This document shows, one piece after another, positions 35,003 to 43,424 of a stretch of DNA of 64,000 nt (position 1 is the stretch's first letter; each line of letters starts with the position of its first letter). A model generated the notes under the pieces. The model was given only the letters and a program-made list of their open reading frames with translations, was not told where the DNA came from and did no database searches. Location of the stretch: assembly GCF_000739595.1 (NCBI RefSeq), contig NZ_BBJP01000001.1:19657-83656 (forward strand). The letters run 5' to 3'. The stretch comes from Halorubrum halophilum. Its GTDB lineage: Archaea > Halobacteriota > Halobacteria > Halobacteriales > Haloferacaceae. The position numbers and the translations under genes are program-made.

Positions 35003-37270
35003 TCAGGCGGATCGGGCGTCGTCGCCGTCCGTGTCTCCCCCGTTGGTCCCGCCCTCGTCCGCTTCCTCACCGTCGTCGTCAGAGTCGTCTTCCGCGTCGT
35101 CGTCCGAGTCGTCTTCCGCGTCGTCAGAGTCGTCGTGATCCATGATCACCGCGGGCTCCGGCGAGAGGTCGTCGTCCGATTCCGCCTCGCCACCCTCATC
35201 CTCGTCGGGGTCGTCGTGATCCGTGATCACCGTCCGGTGCGCGTCGTCGTTCTCGGCGCGGCCGCCGTCGTCGCCACCGGTAGCGTCGCCGCCGTCACCC
35301 CGACTGTCGTCGTCATCGGCGTCGCCTTCGGGGGCGCGATCACCGCGATCGGACTCCCCGTCGTCTCGCTCGCCGGCCCCGATCTTCGCCCCGCTCGACG
35401 CGTCCGGGTCGCGGTCGACGCCGCCATCCGGCGGGCCGGACACGCGCCGACCGGTGCCGAAGAGCCGCTCGCGGAACGTGCGTCGGCTGGGGCGCTCGGC
35501 GAGCAGCAGCGAGCAGTCCACGTCGTGAACCACGTCGAGGTGGAGCGAGTTCGAGACGAGCCGCGAGAGCATCCCCTTCTCCGTCGCGCCGATGATGACG
35601 AGGGTGTTGTCCGCGGCCTCCCGAGCGATCGCGCCCTCGACGTCGCCGCTGTCGTCGACGATCCGCTCGGCGTCCGAGAGCCCGTGCTCCGCGGCCCACG
35701 CGGTGAGGAACCCCTCGCCCTCGGCGCGGTTCTCGGGGCCGTCAACCACGTGGAGCAGGCTCACCTCGGCGCCAGCGGTCCGGGAGAGCACGCTCGCGAC
35801 CTCCGCGCCCAGCGTCGAGTCCGGGCCGCCGGAGGTCGGGAGCAGGACCCGCGAGGTGTCGAGGTCGCTCTCGCTCAGGATGAGGAAGTCGCAGGGGAGC
35901 TGGTTGGTCAGCTCGTCGATCGGTCGCTCCGCGCGGGCGGCGTTCCACAGCTGGTCGTCGCCCCACCCCATCAACACGGCGTCGGGGCGGGTCCGACGGG
36001 CCATGTTGAACACCTCCTCGAAGGAGCGGTGCGAGACGACCGTGGAGGTGGAGACGCCGATGTCGTACTCCTCGGCGGTCTCGCGGAGCCCGGCCATCCC
36101 CTCCTCGGAGACGTCGGCGATCCGGCCCGCGCCCGCCGACAGCGACATCCGCTCCGGCGCCTGCACGACGTGGACGATGTGGACGAGCCCGTCCTCGTGG
36201 TCGCTGGCGAGCCGGCTCGCGAGCTCGACGATGGGGCCGTCGGTCCGCGGGTTCGTGATGGGGACCATGATCCGGTGGCCCTCGTTGGCGAACAGCGTCG
36301 CCTCCGTGGCGTCGAGGATCGGGACGTACGAGCGCCCCGCGGCGCGGCCGAGCACCCACTCGGGCACCGTCAGCCGGCGGGTCATCCCCTCGAAGCGCGC
36401 CTCCTCCAAGCGCTCCTCGCTGGTCTGGAAGTAGTTCACCAGCGTGACTAGGACGACCCCGCCGATGGTGTTCCCGAGCAACACGGGGATCACGAAGCCG
36501 ACGATCCCGGAGTAGAGGCTGATCTCCGCGCCGTACAGCGGAATGCTGTACTCGAAGAACAGGTAGAGGACCTCGGTGAACGAGACGACGACGTGGAACA
36601 GGTCGCCGAGCGGGATCGCGAGGAACGCGAGGTAGACGACGAGCATCCGGCTCACGGAGTCGGTGGAGGCGAACCCGACCCAGACGACGCCGGCGACGAT
36701 CAGCCCCGCCATCGCTGCCTTGAAGAACAGCGGGACGACGCCGATACTGAATCCGCCCTCGGAGATGTACCGCGCCGCGTCAACGGTGTCGCCCGTGAAG
36801 ACGCCGCCGTAGGACAGCACGAGCGCGCCGATCCCGCCGCCGACGAAGTTGCCCGCGAGCACGATCGTCCAGTGGCGGAGGAGCGTGGGGAGGCTCGCGA
36901 GCCGCTCCAAGGTCAGCGCGACCGGCGGCAGCGTGTTCTCGGTGTACAGCTGGTAACCGCCGATGATGATGTAGATGAACCCGAGCGGGTAGAGGAGCAC
37001 GCTCAAGATCGGATGAGAGTCGGTCGCAGCGGTCAGGGAGGCGTACAGCATGAAGGTGATCGTGATCGCCAGCCCCGCCGCGAGCCCGCTGAAGAAGAGT
37101 TCGCGGCTCCCGGATGTCACCTCCTCGTCCGCGGCCGCGATGATCCGCTGGAACACCTCGTCGGACGAGAAGCGATCCCGAACGGCCTCGCCGACCGCCG
37201 GGGCGCCGCTTCGGGAGCGCTCGACGACCTCGCGCATCGAATCGTCGTCGGGTCGCTGTGAGTCGGTCAC
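35003..37270 (-). CDS. FNT channel fused to two universal stress domains and an acidic tail
   Basis: 755 residues with a GTG start at 37270, preferred because a CTTTTTATC TATA-like box lies about 20 bases upstream and the longer frame runs into the next gene. Residues 20-320 are a formate/nitrite transporter (FNT) domain with about six helices (LAGNFVGGGIGALVLSYGG, LLGNTIGGVVLVTLVNYF). Two universal stress protein domains follow (residues about 355-490 and 495-630; DNTLVIIGATEKGMLSRLVS carries the ATP-binding GAxxKG). The tail of about 120 residues is Asp/Glu-rich with a repeated V-I-x-D-H-D-D motif. The fusion suggests a channel for small anions gated by nucleotide; substrate unknown, nitrite or formate are the family candidates. 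Confidence 0.85.
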   Translation of the reverse strand: MTDSQRPDDDSMREVVERSRSGAPAVGEAVRDRFSSDEVFQRIIAAADEEVTSGSRELFFSGLAAGLAITITFMLYASLTAATDSHPILSVLLYPLGFIYIIIGGYQLYTENTLPPVALTLERLASLPTLLRHWTIVLAGNFVGGGIGALVLSYGGVFTGDTVDAARYISEGGFSIGVVPLFFKAAMAGLIVAGVVWVGFASTDSVSRMLVVYLAFLAIPLGDLFHVVVSFTEVLYLFFEYSIPLYGAEISLYSGIVGFVIPVLLGNTIGGVVLVTLVNYFQTSEERLEEARFEGMTRRLTVPEWVLGRAAGRSYVPILDATEATLFANEGHRIMVPITNPRTDGPIVELASRLASDHEDGLVHIVHVVQAPERMSLSAGAGRIADVSEEGMAGLRETAEEYDIGVSTSTVVSHRSFEEVFNMARRTRPDAVLMGWGDDQLWNAARAERPIDELTNQLPCDFLILSESDLDTSRVLLPTSGGPDSTLGAEVASVLSRTAGAEVSLLHVVDGPENRAEGEGFLTAWAAEHGLSDAERIVDDSGDVEGAIAREAADNTLVIIGATEKGMLSRLVSNSLHLDVVHDVDCSLLLAERPSRRTFRERLFGTGRRVSGPPDGGVDRDPDASSGAKIGAGERDDGESDRGDRAPEGDADDDDSRGDGGDATGGDDGGRAENDDAHRTVITDHDDPDEDEGGEAESDDDLSPEPAVIMDHDDSDDAEDDSDDDAEDDSDDDGEEADEGGTNGGDTDGDDARSA

Positions 37271-37382
37271 TGCCGGATCACTGTCGGCGCGATAAAAAGT
37301 AGTTCCTCTTTCGGCAGGGGTCGAAAAAAGACGGCGCTGAACGCGTCCTCGGAGAATCGCCGAACTGCCGAACCCCCCGGTC

Positions 37383-38675
37383 TCAGGCGCGGCTGACCGC
37401 CACGAGCCGCACCTCGACCTGCACGTCCTCTCCGATCGCCGCCTCGATCCGGCGGTCGAGGGCGTCGGCGACCGCCTCCGCACCGACGCCGGGAGGCGCT
37501 CCGACGGTAACCACCACGCGTTCGGTGTCGAGAGGCGGTATCGTCCCGCCGCGCTCGACCTCGAGTTCGATCAGCTCCATCCCGGGGTCCATCGCGGCCA
37601 GCTCGTCGCCGACGGCGGACCGGATGTCCGTCTCGGTCGTCGAGGCGACGTACGAGTCGTAGGTGACGCCGCCGAGGAACACCGACAGCACGGCGATGGC
37701 GGCGACGAGGACCGCGACACGCTTCACGAAGGCCGCTCGCGCCTCGTCCTCGCGGAACCAGCGCTGTGGGCGGTACCCCTCGTACCACAGCATCACCAGC
37801 GCGGAGAGGTTGATCGAGAGGACGTTCACCGCGACGATCACGCCCGCGCCGATCACGAGCCGCGGGATCTGGAACGCGATCCCGATCCCGACGGCGGCCG
37901 CCGGCGGAATGAGCGCCACCGCGATCATCACGCCGACCAGCGTCGCGGAGACGCCGGTCATCAGCGAGAGGATCCCGGCGACGCCGGCCCCGATCGCCAC
38001 GACGAGCACCAGGACGTTGGGCGCGAGCCGCTCGGAGACCTCGGCGAGCGCAAGCGGGTCGGTCCCCGGCGGCACCAGCGCGAGCGTTCGCAACGCGAAC
38101 GCGAACAGCGTCGCGGCCCCGATCGCGACCGCGACGCCGAGCACCTGCATCCGCACCCCGCGCCGGAACATGTCCTCGTCGTCCACGACGGTGCCGATCG
38201 CGGCCGACATCGCCGGACCGATCAGCGGTGCGATCACCATCGAGCCGACCACGGTCGCCGGCGAGTCGAGCAGGAGCCCGGCCGTCGCGATCACGGCGGA
38301 GATAACCGTCATCAGCACGTACGTCCGGAGCCCCGACGCGAGGTCGTCGGCCTTCGCCTGCAGCTCCTCTCGGGAGATGTAGTTGCCCGCGTGATCGGCG
38401 TCCTCGGCGTACTGGTCTTCGAGCGCCTCGAACCGGCGGGAGATGACCGTCTCGGCCGCGACGATGACCGTGTAGGTACTCTCGTCGATCCCCGCCTCAC
38501 GGAGCCGTTCGAGCACTGGCTCGACGGCGGCGGTCGGGAGCGGAAACGTCGCGACCGCGGTGTACTCGCGGCCGCTCGTCTCGTCGGTGACGACGTAGTC
38601 GACGCCCTCGTCGTCGAGCGCGCGGATCACGGCGGCGCGCTTCCCCGCCGGGATCATGACCTGAACGAGTCGCAC
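37383..38675 (-). CDS. DUF389 (TIGR00341) family membrane protein
   Basis: 430 residues. An N-terminal alpha/beta domain (residues 1-90: MRLVQVMIPAGKRAAVIRAL) precedes a membrane domain of about six helices with the signature GSMVIAPLIGPAMSAAIGTV near 143 and AVGIGIAFQIPRLVIGAGVI. The C-terminus is a soluble domain with charged strands. The family is widespread, of unknown function. It is transcribed in the same direction as the FNT-USP gene (gap about 110 bases). Confidence 0.88.
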   Translation of the reverse strand: MRLVQVMIPAGKRAAVIRALDDEGVDYVVTDETSGREYTAVATFPLPTAAVEPVLERLREAGIDESTYTVIVAAETVISRRFEALEDQYAEDADHAGNYISREELQAKADDLASGLRTYVLMTVISAVIATAGLLLDSPATVVGSMVIAPLIGPAMSAAIGTVVDDEDMFRRGVRMQVLGVAVAIGAATLFAFALRTLALVPPGTDPLALAEVSERLAPNVLVLVVAIGAGVAGILSLMTGVSATLVGVMIAVALIPPAAAVGIGIAFQIPRLVIGAGVIVAVNVLSINLSALVMLWYEGYRPQRWFREDEARAAFVKRVAVLVAAIAVLSVFLGGVTYDSYVASTTETDIRSAVGDELAAMDPGMELIELEVERGGTIPPLDTERVVVTVGAPPGVGAEAVADALDRRIEAAIGEDVQVEVRLVAVSRA

Positions 38676-38797
38676 GATCGGTCGTCTCGCCGGCGCGACT
38701 TATAAGGGGCGGTGGTCGCGGACCGGGGGCCGAACCGCGGTCCGCCCCGCGCGAAACGGAACTTTAATGCGCGAATCCCTCGCACGTCCAGACAAGA

Positions 38798-39049
38798 ATG
38801 CTCTCGCCGCTGTTCATCGACACGTTCCTGCTCGATTACCACCTCGGGCACGTCATACTGCTCGGGTTCGTCGTCTCGCTTCTGGCGGCCGCGCCCCTGA
38901 AGTCCCAGAAGGTGATCGCGTCCATCGTCGCCGGCTTCGGGACGATCTTCCTCGTCGCCCCGTACACGACGATGCCGCAGGTGTACATCCTCGCGGGCAT
39001 TCCGATGATCCTGATCGGCGCGCTGCTGTGGACGATGGCCGGGAACTGA
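38798..39049 (+). CDS. Small conserved haloarchaeal membrane protein
   Basis: 83 residues, ATG 38798. A TATA-like CTTTAAT lies about 30 bases upstream, so leaderless. Two or three membrane helices (HVILLGFVVSLLAAA, VIASIVAGFGTIFLVAP, ILAGIPMILIGALLWTMAG). No family role known; it has typical haloarchaeal codon use and is likely real. Confidence 0.75.
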   Translation: MLSPLFIDTFLLDYHLGHVILLGFVVSLLAAAPLKSQKVIASIVAGFGTIFLVAPYTTMPQVYILAGIPMILIGALLWTMAGN

Positions 39050-39066
39050 CGCGGTTCGCGCCTCCG

Positions 39067-39209
39067 CCTCCCGTTTTCTGCCGTCTCCCGCTCCGTGTTC
39101 CCCGTTCCCCGACAGCGTCGGCGCTCGCTCTCTCCGCGCCGCCGCTCCGCCCCGCCGTTTCGTCTCTCCGCCCCGCCGCGCCGTTGCTCGATCCCGCCTC
39201 TTTTTGCAC
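39067..39209. other. Pyrimidine-rich tract upstream of homoserine kinase
   Basis: About 140 bases dominated by C and T on the plus strand with repeated CTCCGC and CCCGCC blocks. It has no coding appearance. It may form G-rich transcripts or structures on the minus strand, or act as a spacer; nothing else is recognised. Confidence 0.5.
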
Positions 39210-39229
39210 CCCGAGCGACACTGCCCGCC

Positions 39230-40111
39230 ATGGTCACGGTACGGGCACCCGCCACGAGCGCGAACCTCGGCAGCGGGTTCGATGTGTTCGGGGCGGCCCT
39301 CACACGGCCGGCGGACGTCGTCACCGTCGAGAAGGCGGCGGAGACGACGATCGAAGTTACCGGCGTCGGGGCCCAGTACATCCCCGAGGACCCCGAGAAG
39401 AACACGGTCGGCGCCGTCGTCGAGGCGCTCGACGCGCCCGCGCGGATCCACATCGACAAGGGGGTCCGCCCGGCCTCCGGCCTCGGCTCCTCGGCGGCCA
39501 GCGCCGCCGGCGCCGCGGTCGCGCTCAACCGGCTGTACGACCGCGGGCTCTCGCGCTCGGAGCTGGTCCCGATCGCCGCCGAGGGCGAGGCGGTCGTCTC
39601 CGGCGTCGCTCACTCCGACAACGTCGCCCCCTCGATCCTCGGCGGGTTCACGGTGACGACGAGCGAGGGCACCCACGCCGTCGACGCCTCGATCCCCCTC
39701 GTGGTCTGTCTCCCCGACGTGGCGGTCTCCACCCGCGACGCGCGTCGGGTCGTCCCCGAGACGGCCTCGATGGACGACCTCGTCGAGACGGTCGGCAACG
39801 CCGCCACCCTCGCGGTCGGGATGTGCCGCTCCGATCCCGAGCTCGTCGGCGCCGGCATGAGCGACCCCGTCGTCACCCCCGAGCGCGCGCGGCTGATCAC
39901 GGGCTACGACGACGTGCGCGCGGCCGCCTTCGAGGCCGGCGCGGCCGGCGTCACCGTCAGCGGTGCCGGCCCCGCGATCCTCGCCGTCTGTCGCGACGGG
40001 CGTCGGCGGGGGGTCGCCGCCGCGATGCTCGACGCCTTCTCCGAGGCCGGCATCGACGCCCGCGCCTACCAGACGCGGATCGGAAAGGGATCGACGGTGC
40101 TGGAGGAATGA
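39230..40111 (+). CDS. thrB: Homoserine kinase
   Basis: 293 residues, ATG 39230. GHMP kinase fold: the N-terminus MVTVRAPATSANLGSGFDVF, the ATP-binding loop RPASGLGSSAASAAGAAVA near residue 86, and the C-terminal GVTVSGAGPAILAVC. It phosphorylates homoserine in the threonine pathway. No thrC or hom is adjacent, which is common in haloarchaea. The stop is followed directly by the element copy at 40.26 kb. Confidence 0.94.
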   Translation: MVTVRAPATSANLGSGFDVFGAALTRPADVVTVEKAAETTIEVTGVGAQYIPEDPEKNTVGAVVEALDAPARIHIDKGVRPASGLGSSAASAAGAAVALNRLYDRGLSRSELVPIAAEGEAVVSGVAHSDNVAPSILGGFTVTTSEGTHAVDASIPLVVCLPDVAVSTRDARRVVPETASMDDLVETVGNAATLAVGMCRSDPELVGAGMSDPVVTPERARLITGYDDVRAAAFEAGAAGVTVSGAGPAILAVCRDGRRRGVAAAMLDAFSEAGIDARAYQTRIGKGSTVLEE

Positions 40112-40259
40112 GGCGATACGATCGGAGAGTTCGGGCCGGTGGTGGCGTGAAGATGGTTAGTGTTTCAGTCGATCACTTATAAGTCGTCAATGGCAGATAG
40201 ATGACGGGAGCCTCCGATCCTCTAATCGTTTGTTTATAAGCGATCGACTGTTCTACGGT

Positions 40260-40517
40260 GAACACCTCCAAAGCCCCAGCCGGTGAGGCGGGCGCACGCT
40301 CGCTGCGCTCCTCGCTCGCGTTGCTCGCTGCGGTGCTTACGTCACCTGCGCCCGCCTCACCGGCTGCCCCTTTGAGTCCCACCCCGCCCCGCACAGCACC
40401 GCACCTCACACCTCCCCAGCCTCGTCGGTCGCCGTAGGCGACCGACTCCCTCGCGCGGTGCTGCGAGCGGGCCGGTGGCCCGCTCGCAGGCACGCGCCAC
40501 CGCCATCATTTATAAAT
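40260..40517 (-). ncRNA. Dispersed structured element, copy at 40 kb
   Basis: Minus-strand copy. It begins with a TATA-like ATTTATAAAT (40508-40517), then hairpin A (40461-40473 with 40477-40489, 13 bp perfect; here GA pairs with TC), hairpin B (GTCGGTCGCC / GGCGACCGAC, 40424-40433 with 40437-40446), the linker GGGACTCAAAGGGGCAG, and hairpin C with 19 perfectly paired bases (40278-40296 with 40347-40365). The C loop retains GACGTAAGCACCGCAG. It lies between thrB and a methyltransferase gene. The remaining gap (40112-40259) contains decayed TTATAAGTGATCGACTG-type units. Confidence 0.75.
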
Positions 40518-40560
40518 AAATCGACAACACCCCGTCTCCCCCAACGAGTTCCGCTCGTCC

Positions 40561-41142
40561 CTACGGCGCGCGAGCGATCACGGCGAACGTCTCGGTGCGC
40601 TCGGCGGCGGAGACCACCTCGAATTCTGCCGCCTCCAGCGCGTCGACCGCGTCGCTCGCGGCGAACCGCTCGTCGGCCGGCGGCCCGTGCTCGCCGTCGC
40701 CGGCGGCCGACCAGTCGAAGAGCGCGAGCCGGCCGTCGGACCGGATCACGCGGGCCAGCTCCGCGAGGGCCTCGTCGCTCGCGAACTCGTGGTACGTCAT
40801 CGTCGAGAACGCGGCGTCGAGCTCGCCGTCCTCGAAGGGGAGCGCGGCCACGTCGCTCTCGACGAGGGCGACGTTCTCGGGGACGCCCTTCTCGCGGTAG
40901 AACGCGTGCATCTCCGCCTGCACGTCGACCCCGTAGACGGTCTCGACGTGGGGCGCGACCGCGTCGGTGTAGAAGCCGGTGCCGCTCCCGAGGTCGGCGA
41001 CCGTCGCCGCGGCGCGGTCGGCGCGGTCGGTGCCCTCAGCCGTCAGCGCGCCGATAACTTCCTCGGCAGACACCCAACGGTACCGGACCGCGGGACGCTC
41101 CAGTCGCTCCGCCTTGTCGGCGTCGAACGTGTGAAATCCCAT
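40561..41142 (-). CDS. Class I SAM-dependent methyltransferase
   Basis: 193 residues. Motif I VADLGSGTGFYTDAVAPHVE near residue 47, motif II VYGVDVQ, motif IV ALVESDVAALPFEDGELDAA near 90, post-motif MTYHEF. It matches small-molecule (UbiE/Met11-like) methyltransferases. The substrate cannot be read from sequence. The start is preceded by a TATA-like TTTAGTG at about 41165. It stands alone beside the class V aminotransferase (same strand, about 45 bases apart). Confidence 0.87.
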   Translation of the reverse strand: MGFHTFDADKAERLERPAVRYRWVSAEEVIGALTAEGTDRADRAAATVADLGSGTGFYTDAVAPHVETVYGVDVQAEMHAFYREKGVPENVALVESDVAALPFEDGELDAAFSTMTYHEFASDEALAELARVIRSDGRLALFDWSAAGDGEHGPPADERFAASDAVDALEAAEFEVVSAAERTETFAVIARAP

Positions 41143-41187
41143 GACCGGTCTTGTGCGTGTATCACTAAAACGCGTCCGGTCCCTCGC

Positions 41188-42327
41188 TCACCACTCGGCG
41201 GCGAGGGCGTCGACCAGCCGGTCGATCTCGGCCTCGGTGGAGACCGCGTGGACCGAGGCCCGGACCCCGTCAGGGTGGGGCAGCGAGCGGATCACGATCC
41301 CCTCGTCGGCGAGTCGGTCGACCGTCGCCTCGGGGTCCTCGACGTCGACCGTGACGAGCCCGGACTCATACTCGCGGGGGCTCAGCAGGCGGTCGTCGGG
41401 GACGCCCTCTTTGAACCGGTCCGTGAGCGACGCGATCCGGTCTTCGATCGTTTCGAGTCCGACCGCGTCGATCGCGTCGAGCGCCTCGACCAGTCCGGCG
41501 TGGGCGGCCGGGGTCGTCGTCCCGACCTCGAAGCGCTTCGCGCCCGGCTTGAACGCGATCTCCTCGGCGTCGGGGTCCTCGACGCTCCGGTAGCCGACCG
41601 CGCGCGGCGCCAGCTCGGCCGCGGCCTCGCGGTCGACGTAGAGAAAGCCGGCCCCCCACGGGCCGAGCAGCCACTTGTGGCCCGCCGCCGCCACCGCGTC
41701 GGCGCCCCACGCCGACACGTCCATCGCGACCTGTCCGGGCGACTGGACCGCGTCGACGAGGGTGAACGCGCCCGCCTCGTCGGCGATGTCAACGAGGTCG
41801 GCGACCGGGAGCCGCGTCCCGTGGGTCCACGTGATCGCGCTGAAGCAGACGAGCCGCGCGTCCGCGACTGCCTCGGCGTACGCCTCGCGGTCGATCCGAC
41901 CGGTCTCGGTCTCGACGACTCGGACCTCGACGCCCTCGCGCTCCAGTCGCTTCCACGGGAGGACGCCGGCGGGGTGTTCGAGGTCGGTCCGGACGACAAC
42001 GTCGCCGGGCTCCCAGTCGATCGCGCCCGCGATCCGGGTGATCCCGTCGGTCGTGCTCTCGGTCAGGGCGATCTCGTTGGGCTCGGCGCCGACGAAGTCA
42101 GCGACGCGCTCGCGTACGGTCTCGTACGTCCCGAAGGCGTGCTCGTATGGGTCGGTCGTCCCCGAGCCGAACTCGTGGTCGGCGAGGTAGTCAGACGCGG
42201 CCTCGACGACGGCCTCAGAGCTCGGACCGTGCGCGCCGAAGTTGAAGTACGCGGCCTCGCCGAGCGCCGGCACGTCTGAGCGCAGCTCGCGCGGGGTCAT
42301 CCCGTCGTCGGACTCGGACCCAGCCAT
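41188..42327 (-). CDS. Class V PLP-dependent aminotransferase
   Basis: 379 residues. The PLP Lys is in AAGHKWLLGPWGAGFLYV near residue 219. LVDAVQSPGQVAMDVSAWGA holds the conserved Asp and Gln, and AITWTHGTRLPVAD is a typical upstream motif. The family includes cysteine desulfurases and isopenicillin N epimerase-like enzymes; it lacks the Cys-containing mobile loop of IscS/SufS, so a desulfurase is less likely. The ATG follows the thioredoxin stop without a gap, so the genes are translationally coupled. Confidence 0.88.
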   Translation of the reverse strand: MAGSESDDGMTPRELRSDVPALGEAAYFNFGAHGPSSEAVVEAASDYLADHEFGSGTTDPYEHAFGTYETVRERVADFVGAEPNEIALTESTTDGITRIAGAIDWEPGDVVVRTDLEHPAGVLPWKRLEREGVEVRVVETETGRIDREAYAEAVADARLVCFSAITWTHGTRLPVADLVDIADEAGAFTLVDAVQSPGQVAMDVSAWGADAVAAAGHKWLLGPWGAGFLYVDREAAAELAPRAVGYRSVEDPDAEEIAFKPGAKRFEVGTTTPAAHAGLVEALDAIDAVGLETIEDRIASLTDRFKEGVPDDRLLSPREYESGLVTVDVEDPEATVDRLADEGIVIRSLPHPDGVRASVHAVSTEAEIDRLVDALAAEW

Positions 42328-42669
42328 TCAGGCGGTGTGCTCCGCGATCGCGTCGGCGAGCGCCTCCTCCGTCTGCGCGCCGACCATCCGCTCCGCGAGC
42401 TCGCCGCCGGCGAAGACGAGCAGCGTCGGAATGCTCTGCACGCCGTACTCGCCGGCCAGTCCCTGGTGTTCGTCGACGTCGACCTTCAGGACGGTCGCGC
42501 CGGTGTCGCTCGCCACCGCCTCGACGGCCGGCTCCATCATCTGACACGGGCCGCACCAGTCCGCGTAGAAGTCCACAAGGACAACGTCGCGGTCCGCGAC
42601 GTAGTCGTCGAACTCGTCGGCGTCGGCCAGCTGAATCGGTTCCGTGGGGACGGCGTCGGTTGAACTCAT
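42328..42669 (-). CDS. Thioredoxin
   Basis: 113 residues with active-site WCGPC (Cys 39 and 42), the cis-Pro in IPTLLVF near 76 and full thioredoxin fold. It reduces protein disulfides. Encoded directly upstream of the class V aminotransferase with no gap, suggesting a shared transcript. The N-terminal extension (MSSTDAVPTEPIQL) is short and acidic. Confidence 0.95.
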   Translation of the reverse strand: MSSTDAVPTEPIQLADADEFDDYVADRDVVLVDFYADWCGPCQMMEPAVEAVASDTGATVLKVDVDEHQGLAGEYGVQSIPTLLVFAGGELAERMVGAQTEEALADAIAEHTA

Positions 42670-42812
42670 CGTGTCTCCGTATGTGCCCCACGCGGATAAT
42701 GGTTTTGAACGGAAAACACAATACCGCGTGTCGGAGTGGATCGAACCGCACGTGAATCGATCCCGCGACGCGGGTCCGAGGGTTCAAATCCGGGGCCGAC
42801 GAACCGCGCCGC

Positions 42813-43343
42813 ATGTACGCGGTCGTCGGCTGCAACGAGTGCGCGGCGATGTGGCTCCTCGCGGACCCGCGGACGAGCGACAGCGCGGGGTGTCCCCGCT
42901 GCGGGAAGACGCATCAGACGGCGAAGCTCAAGCGGTTCTTCGAGTCGGAGGACCGCGACGCGGCCCGCGAGGCCCGGGCCGCGCTGCTCGCGAAGAAGCG
43001 CGACGAGAGCGCGGCGTTCGCGGAGCTCGACCACGTCTCGGAGCTCGAACGCGCCGTCGACGAGGCGGGGATCGACGACCGCGAGTACCTGGAGGCGTCG
43101 GGAATCGACGCCGACGCCGTCGACGAGGCGGCCGCCCGCGCCGAGGGCGGCGGGTCGGATTCGCGAAGCCGGACAGCGATCGTCCGCGACGCGGTCGAGG
43201 CGGTCGACGAGGCCACCGAGGAGAACGTCGTGGCGCGCGCGAGCGAGCAGGGCGTTCCCGCCGAGGCGGCGGGAGAGATCCTGACGCGGCTCGCGCGGCG
43301 CGGGGAGCTCTCCGAGTCGGGCGGGCGCTACCGGTCGCTCTGA
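42813..43343 (+). CDS. DUF5817-type zinc-ribbon protein
   Basis: 176 residues from ATG 42813. The N-terminal zinc ribbon uses CNEC near residue 7 and CPRCGKTH near 28. A charged helical middle follows (KRFFESEDRDAAREARAALL). The C-terminus has a winged-helix-like region (EENVVARASEQGVPAEAAGE). This architecture is common in haloarchaea and suggests nucleic acid binding; no function has been shown. Monocistronic. Confidence 0.8.
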   Translation: MYAVVGCNECAAMWLLADPRTSDSAGCPRCGKTHQTAKLKRFFESEDRDAAREARAALLAKKRDESAAFAELDHVSELERAVDEAGIDDREYLEASGIDADAVDEAAARAEGGGSDSRSRTAIVRDAVEAVDEATEENVVARASEQGVPAEAAGEILTRLARRGELSESGGRYRSL

Positions 43344-43424
43344 GCGGATCGGCTCCGGGCGTCCCGCCGTTTCCGCCCCCGATCCCTGACAAAGCACTTA
43401 TGCCGTCGTTCAGACGTGTCGGGT

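Noticed and set aside
35003..35400. Acidic Asp/Glu repeat tail as a separate small gene
   Set aside because: It is in frame with the USP domains with no stop and shows the same composition bias seen in other haloarchaeal acidic tails.
37271..37483. Longer N-terminus for the FNT-USP fusion
   Set aside because: It would overlap the DUF389 coding sequence and is Arg/Ser-rich; a TATA-like box just before GTG 37270 favours the shorter protein.
41188..42327. Calling the class V aminotransferase a cysteine desulfurase (SufS/IscS)
   Set aside because: The conserved Cys of the mobile loop is not seen and there are no suf genes nearby.
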